This document shows, piece after piece, positions 1 through 9,988 of a DNA stretch of 56,607 nucleotides; the first letter of the stretch is position 1, and each line of letters begins with the position of its first letter. The DNA is taken from contig CANLCU010000002.1 of assembly GCA_947489135.1 (NCBI GenBank), positions 1 to 56,607 of the forward strand, read 5' to 3'. The notes under the pieces were generated by a model. It worked only from the letters and a program-made list of their open reading frames with translations. It was not told the DNA's origin and searched no databases. The stretch is from Micrococcales bacterium. GTDB taxonomy: Bacteria > Actinomycetota > Actinomycetes > Actinomycetales > Microbacteriaceae. The position numbers and the translations under genes were made by a program.

Positions 1-389
1 ACAAGAATCGATTTGAACCTTGAAGTGATCCTGTGGACATACATCAGTCTCAAAGCATCCAAAGTTGAAACAACAATCAGAATTGCGTAAATTACAAAAC
101 CAATGCCAATCGGTGTAGCCAAAACAGGTGATGTAACAAGAGTGAACAAAGCCACTTTAGAAACTAAAGCAAATAGAAGTGAAAGAGCTAAGAACGCCCA
201 GAATCCAAAAGTAAATAGGATTCCTATTCGACCTAGTCTTTTGTTTCCCGCTACCACCTGAACTGAGCCAGGAACGAAAAGGTTTAGGGCAATAATCCAA
301 CGAGCTCGTTTTACTAATTGTCTGGAGTCAGCTCTATCTACGTTGCGAAAGGGAGTATTCGGTTCGCGAGAGTTATTTCTTGAACTCAT
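1..389 (-). CDS. N-terminal part of a membrane protein, likely LytR-CpsA-Psr (LCP) family; truncated by the window edge
   Basis: Reverse-strand reading from ATG at 389 ([56 protein letters not shown]...) is open to the window edge, hydrophobic, and shares ATGA with the purE stop. LCP assignment rests on the N-terminal style and purE/purK context only. Confidence 0.5.
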   Translation of the reverse strand, partial: MSSRNNSREPNTPFRNVDRADSRQLVKRARWIIALNLFVPGSVQVVAGNKRLGRIGILFTFGFWAFLALSLLFALVSKVALFTLVTSPVLATPIGIGFVIYAILIVVSTLDALRLMYVHRITSRFKSIL

Positions 390-880
390 ATCTTTGATTT
401 GAGGTTCTTATTCTTTGTCGCTACCTGTGCTGCTAGGTCTACGCTGAAAGCTTCCAACGCTGTTGCAACTTTTTGATCAAATGCTCCAATAATGCGGGCA
501 GCTAAAATTCCAGCATTTCTAGCACCATCAATAGAAACAGTTGCAACAGGGATACCTGCTGGCATCTGCACTATAGAAAGGAGTGAATCCATTCCATCAA
601 GACTCTTTAGTTTCACAGGAACACCAACAACAGGAAGTGTTGTTACAGAAGCGATCATGCCTGGAAGGTGAGCTGCCCCACCAGCTCCAGCGATGATTAC
701 CTTGATTCCACGACCGGCTGCAGCCTTGCCCCACTCCATCATGAGGTCAGGGGTTCTGTGAGCTGAGAGAACTTCAACTTCGTACTCAATACCGAATTCT
801 TTGAGGGCTTGAGCGGCATCGCTCATAACTGCCCAGTCGCTATCAGAACCCATTACAACACCAACAAGTGCTTGAGCCAT
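386..880 (-). CDS. purE: 5-(carboxyamino)imidazole ribonucleotide mutase
   Basis: [20 protein letters not shown] and [15 protein letters not shown] motifs of PurE; next to purK. Confidence 0.97.
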   Translation of the reverse strand: MAQALVGVVMGSDSDWAVMSDAAQALKEFGIEYEVEVLSAHRTPDLMMEWGKAAAGRGIKVIIAGAGGAAHLPGMIASVTTLPVVGVPVKLKSLDGMDSLLSIVQMPAGIPVATVSIDGARNAGILAARIIGAFDQKVATALEAFSVDLAAQVATKNKNLKSKI

Positions 881-961
881 GGGTTTCTCCTAAGTAGATG
901 CTGCCTGTAAGGCAGATAAGTTCTTCTCTATGATTTTAGATTCGCATACAGCAAAATCAGG

Positions 962-2062
962 TTAGGCTTGCAGCCCTTTGTACACCATGGACGCTATTTC
1001 TCGAGCATCAGCCAAGGATTCATTTGAAATGGCAGTGATGTGCCCCATCTTTCTTCCAGCTCTAGGAGCTTTCCCATAGATGTGGACATGAGCTCCATCA
1101 ACGTCACGATCTTCTAAACCAAAGTCATTGGTGTCATTCTGCCCAAGCAGATTGAGCATCACTGAATAGGTCTTTGTTGGAGAGGTGTCTCCTAGAGGCA
1201 TATCTGCAACAGCTCTGAGGTGTTGTTCAAATTGGCTGGTTGTAGATCCTTCGATGCTGAAGTGTCCTGAGTTATGTGGTCGCATAGCAAGTTCATTGAC
1301 CAACAGCATTCCGTCTTCTGTTTCAAATAGTTCCACTGCTAACACACCCGTTACATCCAAACCAACAGCAATTGTTTTGGCTATTTGTGAAGCAAGTTCA
1401 TAGTTGGCATTCGGAGCAGGTGAATTAACCTCTGCGCAAACTCCATCTTTCTGAATGGTTTCAACTAAGTTCCAACTCGACCAACTACCAGATCTGTTTC
1501 TTGCTGACAGCTGAGCTAGTTCTCTCTTGAAGTTAACTTTCTCTTCAACCAGTAGTGGTTGATTCTTTGAAAGCCAATCAGCTGCATCAGACCTAGATCT
1601 GACAACCTTCACACCTTTGCCGTCATAACCACCGGTAGGAGTCTTGAGTATTGCAACGCCACCATGGGCCTCTATAAAGTCATCTAGTTCAGAAGCGTTA
1701 GTTACCTTCGCCCACGCAGGACAAGGAACTCCAAGTTCAGTAAGTCTTGCTCTCATGTCTAATTTGTTTTGAGCAAAACGTAATGCCTTAGAAGTAGGTT
1801 CAACCACAACCCCTTCTGACTCCAAGCTCTCAAGGACATTTAGAGGAACATGCTCGTGATCGAAAGTGATTACATCAACTGTTCTAGCGAACTCGCGAAC
1901 TACATCTAACTGGTTGTAGTCACCGACTTGGGTTGCTGCCTGTTTAGCTGGGCTACCTTCAGTTTCAGCTAACACCTTGATTTCAAGGCCCAGTGCTTGG
2001 GCGGGTGCAATCATCATTCGGGCTAGTTGCCCGCCACCGATTACTCCAACTGATTTAGCCAC
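962..2062 (-). CDS. purK: 5-(carboxyamino)imidazole ribonucleotide synthase (ATP-grasp)
   Basis: VIGGGQLARMM N-terminus and ATP-grasp features; next to purE. Confidence 0.97.
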   Translation of the reverse strand: MAKSVGVIGGGQLARMMIAPAQALGLEIKVLAETEGSPAKQAATQVGDYNQLDVVREFARTVDVITFDHEHVPLNVLESLESEGVVVEPTSKALRFAQNKLDMRARLTELGVPCPAWAKVTNASELDDFIEAHGGVAILKTPTGGYDGKGVKVVRSRSDAADWLSKNQPLLVEEKVNFKRELAQLSARNRSGSWSSWNLVETIQKDGVCAEVNSPAPNANYELASQIAKTIAVGLDVTGVLAVELFETEDGMLLVNELAMRPHNSGHFSIEGSTTSQFEQHLRAVADMPLGDTSPTKTYSVMLNLLGQNDTNDFGLEDRDVDGAHVHIYGKAPRAGRKMGHITAISNESLADAREIASMVYKGLQA

Positions 2063-2065
2063 GGT

Positions 2066-2551
2066 CTATTTTCTCATGCCTTGAGTTCGAGATCTCTTCG
2101 CAAGGAATTGCTCGATTTCTTTAGAAAGCTTTTTGGCTTTTGGCACGCGAGCCAGAACCAGGTCTTGTCCAAACTCACGGTGAAGTCGGACATCTCCTGC
2201 TCCTTGAAGCCAAGCACTAACTCCCCTGGAGATACTCACTCCAGTTACTTCTCCCCAGGCAGCTTCTTCGGTCTTTGTTCCAAAGAGCCCTGAGTGAGCA
2301 ACTACTCGAGTGCTTGTTAGCTCATATCTATTGGTAAAGAACTTGAGAGATGGAATGAACCACAGCAATAGACCAATTACGAGAACAAGACCTAGAAGAA
2401 CTTGGTGCTGCCAGATTTCAGTTAGCTTCGAATCAACGAAGAAGAAGAGTGCCCCATCTAAAAATAGGAACACTACTGGATAGATAAGTGCTGCCCCATG
2501 TCTTCTGAGTAGAACAAAGCTCTGCTCTTCGAAGGATTGTGTTGAGGACAT
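2066..2551 (-). CDS. PH (bacterial pleckstrin-homology, DUF304-like) domain membrane protein
   Basis: Two hydrophobic segments then FTNRYELTSTRVVAHSGLFGTKTEEAAWGEVTGVSI, typical of bPH domains. Confidence 0.75.
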   Translation of the reverse strand: MSSTQSFEEQSFVLLRRHGAALIYPVVFLFLDGALFFFVDSKLTEIWQHQVLLGLVLVIGLLLWFIPSLKFFTNRYELTSTRVVAHSGLFGTKTEEAAWGEVTGVSISRGVSAWLQGAGDVRLHREFGQDLVLARVPKAKKLSKEIEQFLAKRSRTQGMRK

Positions 2552-2555
2552 CTAA

Positions 2556-3338
2556 CTATTGTCGCAAGTGTTGAATGTCGCCCGCTGCAACGGCACGAAT
2601 CTCAAGGGGATCTGACATAGCAACCAAAAGACGACCGGTGGCATCTAGCCCAACCGCTTTGCCTGAGAAATCACTGCCGTCTGGCAAAAGCACTTTCACG
2701 CTTGTCCCAATTGTTGATGTAGCTTCCTGAACAGACTGCCTCAAACCTGAACTCTCAGCATCACCTGATGCGTCAGCGAACTCCTCATACAGTCTCTTGA
2801 ATGAAGCAAGGTATCTAACTAGTACATCATCGAGTTCAAAGTTTTCAACTCCATGCAATTTCAGTGAAGTTGCCTTTTCAATAGGCAGTTCCTCTTTACT
2901 TTGCTTTAGATTGAGCCCTGCCCCAATTACTACTCCATCACCAGAAGGCAATACTTCAGCCAACAATCCCGCGATCTTCTCCCCTGCTACCAAAACATCG
3001 TTCGGCCACTTGATGCTGACCGGTGCTTCTTCGATAAGAGAAGAAACAGCATTCTTCATAGCAAGTCCAGCTAGTAGTGGAAGCCAGCCAAAGCTACCCA
3101 TTCCAAACGTTGTGGGCTTTAGTAATACTGAAACAGCTAAACCAGCTCCTGGCTGGGCAACCCACTGTCTATCTAGTCTTCCTCGGCCTGCAACTTGGTT
3201 ATCTGTAACAAGAACTGAAAAATCAGTCCATAATTCAGGTTTACTTGCTGAAAGGCTAAGTAAATCGCTGTTTGTAGAGCCTGTTACAGGTAAATACTCA
3301 ATTCTTGAGGCGAATTCGCTACTCAGTTTTAGTTCCAT
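2556..3338 (-). CDS. birA: biotin--[acetyl-CoA-carboxylase] ligase
   Basis: [48 protein letters not shown] motifs; start placed at internal Met (MELKLSSEF...) because the ORF extension runs into the divergent pccB. Confidence 0.93.
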   Translation of the reverse strand: MELKLSSEFASRIEYLPVTGSTNSDLLSLSASKPELWTDFSVLVTDNQVAGRGRLDRQWVAQPGAGLAVSVLLKPTTFGMGSFGWLPLLAGLAMKNAVSSLIEEAPVSIKWPNDVLVAGEKIAGLLAEVLPSGDGVVIGAGLNLKQSKEELPIEKATSLKLHGVENFELDDVLVRYLASFKRLYEEFADASGDAESSGLRQSVQEATSTIGTSVKVLLPDGSDFSGKAVGLDATGRLLVAMSDPLEIRAVAAGDIQHLRQ

Positions 3339-3432
3339 AGCCTCTAGGTTAGACCCTCCAACCGACACGTCTTGGATAGAGTTGCAGTTGAGCCAGAGAA
3401 CCTCTGCACAAGATAAAAATTGGAGACAAGCT

Positions 3433-5028
3433 TTGACCGATAAGAATACGCCTGACCTATCTACTACTGCAGGCAAGATCGAAGACCTACGTAACCGCTA
3501 CCACGAAGCTGTTTATGCAAGCGGTGAGGTTGCTATTGCTAAGCAGCACGCTAAGGGTAAGAAGACCGCTCGTGAGCGTATCGAGCTATTGCTTGACCCG
3601 GGCTCATTCGTTGAGATGGACGAGTTTGTTAGACACCGCTCAACAGCTTTCGGCATGGACAAGAACCGTCCTTACGGCGACTCTGTTGTCACAGGTGTTG
3701 GAACTATTGGCGGTCGTCAGGTCGCTTTGTTCTCTCAAGACTTCACAATCTTTGGTGGATCTCTAGGTGAAGCAGCTGGAAACAAGATCATCAAGATTAT
3801 GGACCTAGCTATCTCAACCGGTGTTCCTCTAATTGGAATTCTTGATTCAGGTGGTGCTCGTATTCAAGAGGGTGTTATCGCTCTGGGTAAGTATGGTGAA
3901 ATCTTTAAGCGTCACACCATGGCTTCAGGAGTTATTCCTCAGATTTCTATCATCATGGGTCCTGCTGCTGGTGGTGCTGTTTATGGTCCTGCTCTAACTG
4001 ACTTTGTGATCATGGTTGATAAGACTTCAAACATGTTTGTTACTGGTCCAGATGTTATTAAGACTGTTACCGGTGAAGTAGTAGAGATGGAAGAACTTGG
4101 TGGAGCGCTAGCTCACAACAAGACTTCAGGTGTTGCTCACTACCTAGCAAGCGATGAAGATGATGCGTTGGATTATGCAAGAACTCTTCTGAGCTTCCTT
4201 CCAGAAAACAACTTGAGTGAACCTATTCACTACGAGAGTGAAGAAGCACTAGAGATTACAGATGAAGACCGTGAACTCAACACAATCATTCCGGATTCAC
4301 CTAACCAGCCTTACTCAATGATCAAAGTCATTGAGTCAATCGTTGATGACAACCAGTTCTTAGAGGTGCAGCCACTATTTGCACCAAACATCATCATTGG
4401 TTTTGCTCGCGTAGCAGGACAGTCAATCGCTATCGTTGCTAACCAGCCAAGCGCTCTTGCAGGAACTCTAAACATTGATGCTGCTGAGAAGGCTGCTCGC
4501 TTTGTTAGATTCGCTGACGCATTCTCAATCCCAGTACTAACTCTTGTTGACGTTCCAGGATATCTTCCAGGAGCAGATCAGGAATGGGCTGGAGTTATTC
4601 GCCGTGGAGCTAAGTTGCTTTATGCATATGCAGAAGCAACTGTTCCTCTAGTAACTGTTATTACTCGTAAGGCTTACGGAGGTGCATACATCGTTATGGG
4701 CTCTAAGCAACTAGGAGCAGATATCAACCTTGCTTGGCCAACAGCTGAGATTGCAGTTATGGGTGGACAGGGTGCTGTAAACATTTTGTTCAGAGACAAG
4801 ATCAAGGCAGCTGAAGAAGCTGGTGAAGATGTTAAGAAGGTAAGAGCGCAACTAGCCGCTGAATACACCTATAACGTTGCTAGCCCTTACCTTGCTGCAG
4901 AGCGTGGTGAGCTAGATGGAATCATTGAGCCTGCTGCTACTCGCATCAGTGTTATCAAAGCTCTAGCTGCTCTAAAGACCAAGCGTGCCACCACTCCTCC
5001 TAAGAAGCATGGAAATATCCCACTGTGA
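3433..5028 (+). CDS. pccB: acyl-CoA/propionyl-CoA carboxylase beta (carboxyltransferase) subunit
   Basis: [97 protein letters not shown] start at 3433 preceded by GGAGAC; the upstream ORF extension is antisense to birA. Confidence 0.95.
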   Translation: MTDKNTPDLSTTAGKIEDLRNRYHEAVYASGEVAIAKQHAKGKKTARERIELLLDPGSFVEMDEFVRHRSTAFGMDKNRPYGDSVVTGVGTIGGRQVALFSQDFTIFGGSLGEAAGNKIIKIMDLAISTGVPLIGILDSGGARIQEGVIALGKYGEIFKRHTMASGVIPQISIIMGPAAGGAVYGPALTDFVIMVDKTSNMFVTGPDVIKTVTGEVVEMEELGGALAHNKTSGVAHYLASDEDDALDYARTLLSFLPENNLSEPIHYESEEALEITDEDRELNTIIPDSPNQPYSMIKVIESIVDDNQFLEVQPLFAPNIIIGFARVAGQSIAIVANQPSALAGTLNIDAAEKAARFVRFADAFSIPVLTLVDVPGYLPGADQEWAGVIRRGAKLLYAYAEATVPLVTVITRKAYGGAYIVMGSKQLGADINLAWPTAEIAVMGGQGAVNILFRDKIKAAEEAGEDVKKVRAQLAAEYTYNVASPYLAAERGELDGIIEPAATRISVIKALAALKTKRATTPPKKHGNIPL

Positions 5029-5264
5029 TAAACCCAGAACCTATCTCTGAAACCATCAAAGTGCTTGCTGGTAGTCCAACTCCTGAGGAGTTGGCTGCAG
5101 TTGTTGCCATCTTGGAGGCTGCCCACGCTGAGCAGGTCACAGAAGGTAAGAAGAAGATAAAGAAGCCTGCTTCTTCTTGGAATAGAAACACCTCTATGTT
5201 TAGACACGATCTAACCCCTGGCTCTGGCCAGTGGCGAGCCCAGTATCGCCGTGGGCTCGACTAA
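5025..5264 (+). CDS. acyl-CoA carboxylase epsilon subunit-like protein
   Basis: [22 protein letters not shown] is the actinobacterial AccE-type motif; GTG start overlaps the pccB stop (GTGA). Confidence 0.85.
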   Translation: MINPEPISETIKVLAGSPTPEELAAVVAILEAAHAEQVTEGKKKIKKPASSWNRNTSMFRHDLTPGSGQWRAQYRRGLD

Positions 5265-5326
5265 AAACTCCCAAAAACAGGACTAGATTTGTCCTTAGTA
5301 TTTTCGCCTACCCGAAAGGTACCAAG

Positions 5327-6991
5327 ATGACCCGTGAAGCATCCAAGTTAGACCTCCTAGCTGAAGATTGGGTAAAGACCCTTGTTGATCTAAGTCCTGA
5401 ATTTGCTACCTACGCAGGTTTCAAAGTTGGCGAGGACAGACTTGAAGACACCAGCCCAGAAGCTGCTGCTAACTACAACAAGCTTGAAAAAGAAATGCTT
5501 GCCAAGGTTGAGGCAACTGAGATTCGCGATGATGTGGATAAGGTAACCAAGCTTGCGATGACTTCAACTCTTAAGCTAAGCGGTGAGATCTATGACTCAG
5601 GTCTTGGCAATAGAGACCTGAACCCAATTGCATCTAATGCCCAAGGAATTAGAGATATCTTTGACCTCTCCCCTACAGCAACCGAAGAGAACTGGTCAAA
5701 CATCTCTAAGCGAATGAAAGCCGTTGATGGCGCAATTGATGGCTATATCGAAACTCTTCGTTTAGGTATCCAAGCTAAAGACACTCCTGCTATTCGTCAG
5801 ATTGTTTTGGCAACCACCCAGGCTGAACAGCTTCTAGCAGCAGATGGTTTCTTCAGAAAGTTTGCTAAGAATGCAAAGCCTGAAAACGGTGAACTATCTG
5901 CTTCTCTAAAAGCAGAACTTGAATCTTCTGCTGAACAAGCAACAGCCGGGTATGCAAAACTAGTTGACTTCTTCAAGAATGAACTGCTTCCTGCAGGAAA
6001 CACTGAAGATGCGATTGGTCGCGATCGCTACAAACTTCTTAGCGCTAGATTCCTAGGCAAGCGAGTAGACCTTGATGAAACATACGAGTGGGGTAAAGAA
6101 GAACTAGCTCGAGTAGTTGCTGAACAGAATGCAGTTGCGAACGAAATCAAGCCAGGTGCAACTGTTCAAGAAGCAATTGAATTCCTAGACAACGATCCTT
6201 CAAGAAAGCTTCACGGAACTGATGAACTTCAACGTTGGATGCAGAAACTAAGCGATGCTGCTATTGAAAAACTAAGTGGCACACACTTCGACATTGCTGA
6301 GCCTCTTAAGAAGCTAGAGTGCATGATTGCACCTACTCAACATGGTGGCATCTACTACACCAGCCCTACCGATGACTTCTCAAGGCCGGGCAGAATGTGG
6401 TGGTCAGTTCCAGTTGGTGTTAATGAGTTTGATACTTGGAGAGAAACCACAACTGTCTATCACGAAGGTGTTCCAGGTCATCACCTTCAGATTGCTCAGA
6501 AGGTTTATAACAAGGCAGAGCTGAACTCTTGGCGTCGTCTTGCATCATGGTCTTCGGGTCACGGTGAAGGTTGGGCTCTATACGCTGAGCGTCTGATGCA
6601 GGAACTTGGTTTCCTAGATGATCCAGGTGATCGCCTAGGAATGCTAGATGGCCAGCGCATGCGTGCAGCTCGTGTAGTTCTAGATATCGGTGTTCACTTA
6701 GGTAAGCCAAGACTTGATGGCACTGGCAAGTGGGACTTTGACTACGCCCTTGATTTCATGAGCAAGAACGTAAATATGAGTGAGCAGTTCATCAACTTCG
6801 AAGTACACCGCTACTTCGGTTGGCCTGGACAAGCTCCTTCATACAAGATCGGCCAGAGAATCTGGGAGAACATCCGTGATGAATATAAGGTTCGTCAGGG
6901 AGCTAACTTCAACATCAAGGACTTCCACATGAAGGCATTGAACTTGGGAAGCGTTGGGTTAGATACACTAGAAACAGCGTTGCTGGGATAG
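5327..6991 (+). CDS. DUF885 family (predicted metallopeptidase-like) protein
   Basis: YHEGVPGHHLQIAQ and SSGHGEGWALYAERLMQELGFLDDPGDRLGML motifs; ORF trimmed to MTREASKLDLL. Confidence 0.88.
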   Translation: MTREASKLDLLAEDWVKTLVDLSPEFATYAGFKVGEDRLEDTSPEAAANYNKLEKEMLAKVEATEIRDDVDKVTKLAMTSTLKLSGEIYDSGLGNRDLNPIASNAQGIRDIFDLSPTATEENWSNISKRMKAVDGAIDGYIETLRLGIQAKDTPAIRQIVLATTQAEQLLAADGFFRKFAKNAKPENGELSASLKAELESSAEQATAGYAKLVDFFKNELLPAGNTEDAIGRDRYKLLSARFLGKRVDLDETYEWGKEELARVVAEQNAVANEIKPGATVQEAIEFLDNDPSRKLHGTDELQRWMQKLSDAAIEKLSGTHFDIAEPLKKLECMIAPTQHGGIYYTSPTDDFSRPGRMWWSVPVGVNEFDTWRETTTVYHEGVPGHHLQIAQKVYNKAELNSWRRLASWSSGHGEGWALYAERLMQELGFLDDPGDRLGMLDGQRMRAARVVLDIGVHLGKPRLDGTGKWDFDYALDFMSKNVNMSEQFINFEVHRYFGWPGQAPSYKIGQRIWENIRDEYKVRQGANFNIKDFHMKALNLGSVGLDTLETALLG

Positions 6992-7005
6992 CAGACGACG
7001 GTCCG

Positions 7006-7030
7006 AAACCCCCTTCCTAGAAGGGGGTTT
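7006..7030 (+). terminator. Rho-independent terminator
   Basis: AAACCCCCTT-cctag-AAGGGGGTTT perfect inverted repeat 15 bp after the DUF885 stop. Confidence 0.85.
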
Positions 7031-7164
7031 CTACTTTAACCTGTCCCCTTAAATGGGGACTTAAATACGAGCTCGATTTCCACAATATTTATGCCAATGG
7101 AAATAGTTTTTCATTAGGTGATGACAGCTAGATCTAAGGGGTCTGAGAAATCACCACCAGGGGA

Positions 7165-7200
7165 CGGGCCAGGTTCTACGTAAGTAGAGACCAGGCCCGT
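7165..7200. terminator. Long hairpin, possible terminator for the leftward operon
   Basis: ACGGGCCAGG-t-TCTAC-GTAA-GTAGA-ga-CCAGGCCCGT: outer 10-bp stem with one mismatch, inner 5-bp stem with GTAA tetraloop; lies just past the stop at 7207. Confidence 0.5.
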
Positions 7201-7206
7201 TGGGGT

Positions 7207-8169
7207 TTAAAGACGAAGTGAAAGAACCGGTTGAGCTTGACCGGGAATGGTTGCAACAACTGTCAATCTAAAATCTTCACCCTTCGGGCTTCTAATTGTT
7301 ACTCGACCTTGGGTAACTACCTGAAGAGAATCAACAGCTCTACTCAGAAGTTCGTCTCTTTCTTTAGCTGAAATAGACTGAGTCCCACCTTCATCAAGAA
7401 TAAGAACTTCTACCCCAAGGTTTCTAAGTCTCTGGATCTCATTGCTCATGGCTCGATTTAGTAGTTCTCGGCCTCGAAGGTTATCTCTAAGTGTTGCTTC
7501 CACTAGCTTTGCTGATTGTCTTAGGTCTTCGTTAAGTGGACCTTGGGAATCTTTAATAACTGATAGCAGTGGAACTGCTGTTCCTAACACTTGAGATAAC
7601 TGTTGTTGACGTTCACGAGAGGCAGCTTCCAACTCAGCGATCTTGGTGCGGGTTTCAATTTCCTTCGCTCTGAACTTCTCTGATTCACGAGTTGCTCTAG
7701 CGATACCTCGAGAGACTGCAAGACCCGCCAGAACGAAAACTAGTGCGCCAGCTAACCCTGCGGTTGCTATCGCTGCTTGGCCATATTCAACAAGTAGAAC
7801 CGCTAGCAGAACTGCAATACCAATCAAAGCTAATCGAGCCTGCTGTCTAACCGCTGTTGCGGTTAACACCAAAGCCGTACCCATAACTACCCAAGCTCCA
7901 ATGCTGTCGTCATTGATTAACTGTCTCTGTGTGATGACCAGAATCGGCAATGCTAGGGCAGCACCAAGATTGAAAAACGCTTGCCATCGAGGCAGCTGTA
8001 GGCCTCTAAAGAAAAGTAGTGTGGCGGTGACCGCGTAGGCATAAATGATCAGAGCAATGATCTCTAGATAGCGAGTGCTAAAACCAGGCAAGAAAATTGA
8101 CTGAATTGGAAGATACAGTGCGTAGATGTAAGGAAGTAGAGAGGCGATAGCTCGATTGATTGAAATCAT
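7207..8169 (-). CDS. membrane protein with coiled coil and degenerate histidine-kinase-like C-terminus
   Basis: Several TM segments, coiled coil (KEIETRTKIAELEAASRERQQQLSQVL), C-terminal segment reminiscent of a HATPase fold but lacking H, N and G boxes; ATG at 8169 overlaps the preceding kinase stop (ATGA). Confidence 0.6.
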   Translation of the reverse strand: MISINRAIASLLPYIYALYLPIQSIFLPGFSTRYLEIIALIIYAYAVTATLLFFRGLQLPRWQAFFNLGAALALPILVITQRQLINDDSIGAWVVMGTALVLTATAVRQQARLALIGIAVLLAVLLVEYGQAAIATAGLAGALVFVLAGLAVSRGIARATRESEKFRAKEIETRTKIAELEAASRERQQQLSQVLGTAVPLLSVIKDSQGPLNEDLRQSAKLVEATLRDNLRGRELLNRAMSNEIQRLRNLGVEVLILDEGGTQSISAKERDELLSRAVDSLQVVTQGRVTIRSPKGEDFRLTVVATIPGQAQPVLSLRL

Positions 8170-9338
8170 TTCTTGCTCCACTCCAAGACAACTGTTGTGC
8201 CCTGTCTTGGTTGAGAAACCACGTGAGCTGATCCGCCAACAGCCTCCATACGACCGATAATAGAAACCTTGATTCCCATTCGACTTCGATTAACTTGGCT
8301 GACCCTAAAGCCCTTACCGTTATCTAAAATCACTATCTTGATTCCAGCGTTGCTGGATTTGAGACTTAGTTCTCTCGAAGCAGTAGGGCCTGCGTGCATT
8401 AGGGAATTGTGGATAGCTTGAATGGTTGCTTCGGTAAGAGCAGACACAGCCTCCGCGTCCACAGAAATACTGGTGCCGCAGTTCTTCTTGGCTTTGATCT
8501 TTGGATCAATACGTTCAGCCGCCAAAATAATGGAGTCAAACAGTTCACTGCAGTAAACAGGGGCTTGGGTCATGTCCCCTCTTTGAACTTCAGAAAGTTT
8601 CCGTAGTGCTGTACCAGCAAGTTCAGCGCTAGCCTTTGCTTCTTCAACATTCTTGGCTTGGGTTGCACTTATCAGTGCAGTTAATACACTGTCGTGAATT
8701 AGACCATCTAGACGCAGTCTCTCTTTAGCTTTTGCTTCTGCTTCCGCCTGTTGAACTTCCGCTCTAATGGCTTCTGAGTTTGCTTGATCAGATCTATTGG
8801 CTGCTTCTCTAATCATTAGCGCAATGACAGAGATTGATGCATTGGTAAGGAATGTGTAAACACCATCGGTGACCGTGACTGAGAACGCATGCGAACCTCC
8901 CATCGGAAGTGAAAACATATATTGAACCAGTCCAATTAGAGAGACATAGTAAACAAGAGCAAATCGCCAGCCAAAGCTGAGCGCTACCGCAATCCAACCA
9001 GTATCTATTCCCCACCAAATCCATGGATAGAAAGAGCCATCCTGGGGAACATCAGAGTTGAGCACAAAAGGCCAGCTCAACACCATGACAACCATGTAGA
9101 GAGCATGGATTCTCAAGAAGAGATAGTTAGCCTTACCAAACCAGAAAGAGTAGGCCAAGGCGATGGTGGTGCTCCACAAAACAATTGTCAAAGCCCAAGC
9201 AAAAGGTTGGTTCAAGTACTTGAGCTGACTGTAGAAGTTCAGTCCACTCTCAACACTCAAAGCAATAGCACCAGCTGCGAAAGTGCGTCCAATCAAACGA
9301 TCGACTCGAGCTCTTGCAACCGTTGCTGAAATAGGCAT
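8166..9338 (-). CDS. sensor histidine kinase (HisKA_3/DesK-like)
   Basis: LIHDSVLTALISATQ H-box, LTEATIQAIHNSLMHAG N-box, ILDNGKGF G-box, C-terminal GTTVVLEW. Confidence 0.88.
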   Translation of the reverse strand: MPISATVARARVDRLIGRTFAAGAIALSVESGLNFYSQLKYLNQPFAWALTIVLWSTTIALAYSFWFGKANYLFLRIHALYMVVMVLSWPFVLNSDVPQDGSFYPWIWWGIDTGWIAVALSFGWRFALVYYVSLIGLVQYMFSLPMGGSHAFSVTVTDGVYTFLTNASISVIALMIREAANRSDQANSEAIRAEVQQAEAEAKAKERLRLDGLIHDSVLTALISATQAKNVEEAKASAELAGTALRKLSEVQRGDMTQAPVYCSELFDSIILAAERIDPKIKAKKNCGTSISVDAEAVSALTEATIQAIHNSLMHAGPTASRELSLKSSNAGIKIVILDNGKGFRVSQVNRSRMGIKVSIIGRMEAVGGSAHVVSQPRQGTTVVLEWSKK

Positions 9339-9988
9339 TAGATGAGATCTTCCCCGAATAGACCATCTTCGATGAGTCTGATTAGTAGCTCTGACTTACC
9401 CGTAACTGGTCTTCCAACTTTTGAATACTTGTCTCTTGCTCTATCGATGTGTTCTTTGACTGTGTATTTACTCAACGACAGTTCATAGGCAACACTCTTT
9501 AGAGTCATACCTGAGGCATAAAGCTTCACAACTTGTAATTCACGTTCAGATAAATTAGCTCTGAAGGAAACGTCGTTGTCAATAGCAGCAACTGTCTCGG
9601 TTGTGTTGATGGTGATTCCATTAGCGCTTAGTCGAATGGCTTCAAACAGATAGCTCATGTCCTGGCCCTTAGCAACAAGACCTTCTGCACCTTCACGGAG
9701 AGCTTCATTCACTTTGTCTTTGTTGTCGGCGATGGAGTAGATCAGAACCTTAGTTCCATACTCAACTAAAGCCTTCACGTTACTAGAAGGGGTGGAACCA
9801 TCAGCCAGAGAAAGATCTAGAACAACCACCATTGGTGGTTCTTGTAGTTTGGCTAGCAACGCTTCAACCGAATCTGCATGCTCCAGTACTTGGTATCCCG
9901 CTTCTTGAGCTCCTGCCTTAACGCCAAGTCTGACTGAATCGTGGTCATCCACGATTGCAATAGTGATTGGGGTTTGGCTTGAACTCAT
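9338..9988 (-). CDS. LuxR/NarL-family response regulator
   Basis: Receiver AIVDDHDSVRLGV...VVLDLSLADG and HTH LSERELQVVKLYASGMTLKSVAYELSLSKYTVKEHIDRARDKY. Confidence 0.93.
   Translation of the reverse strand: MSSSQTPITIAIVDDHDSVRLGVKAGAQEAGYQVLEHADSVEALLAKLQEPPMVVVLDLSLADGSTPSSNVKALVEYGTKVLIYSIADNKDKVNEALREGAEGLVAKGQDMSYLFEAIRLSANGITINTTETVAAIDNDVSFRANLSERELQVVKLYASGMTLKSVAYELSLSKYTVKEHIDRARDKYSKVGRPVTGKSELLIRLIEDGLFGEDLI

Noticed and set aside
901-915. CTGCC-TGTAA-GGCAG hairpin between purE and purK
   Set aside because: Only a 5-bp stem with no T-tract; insufficient to call a terminator or attenuator.
2797-3432. Long N-terminal extension of the 743-aa ORF (2797-5028)
   Set aside because: It is antisense to birA and lacks carboxylase similarity; a TTG start at 3433 with GGAGAC upstream explains pccB.
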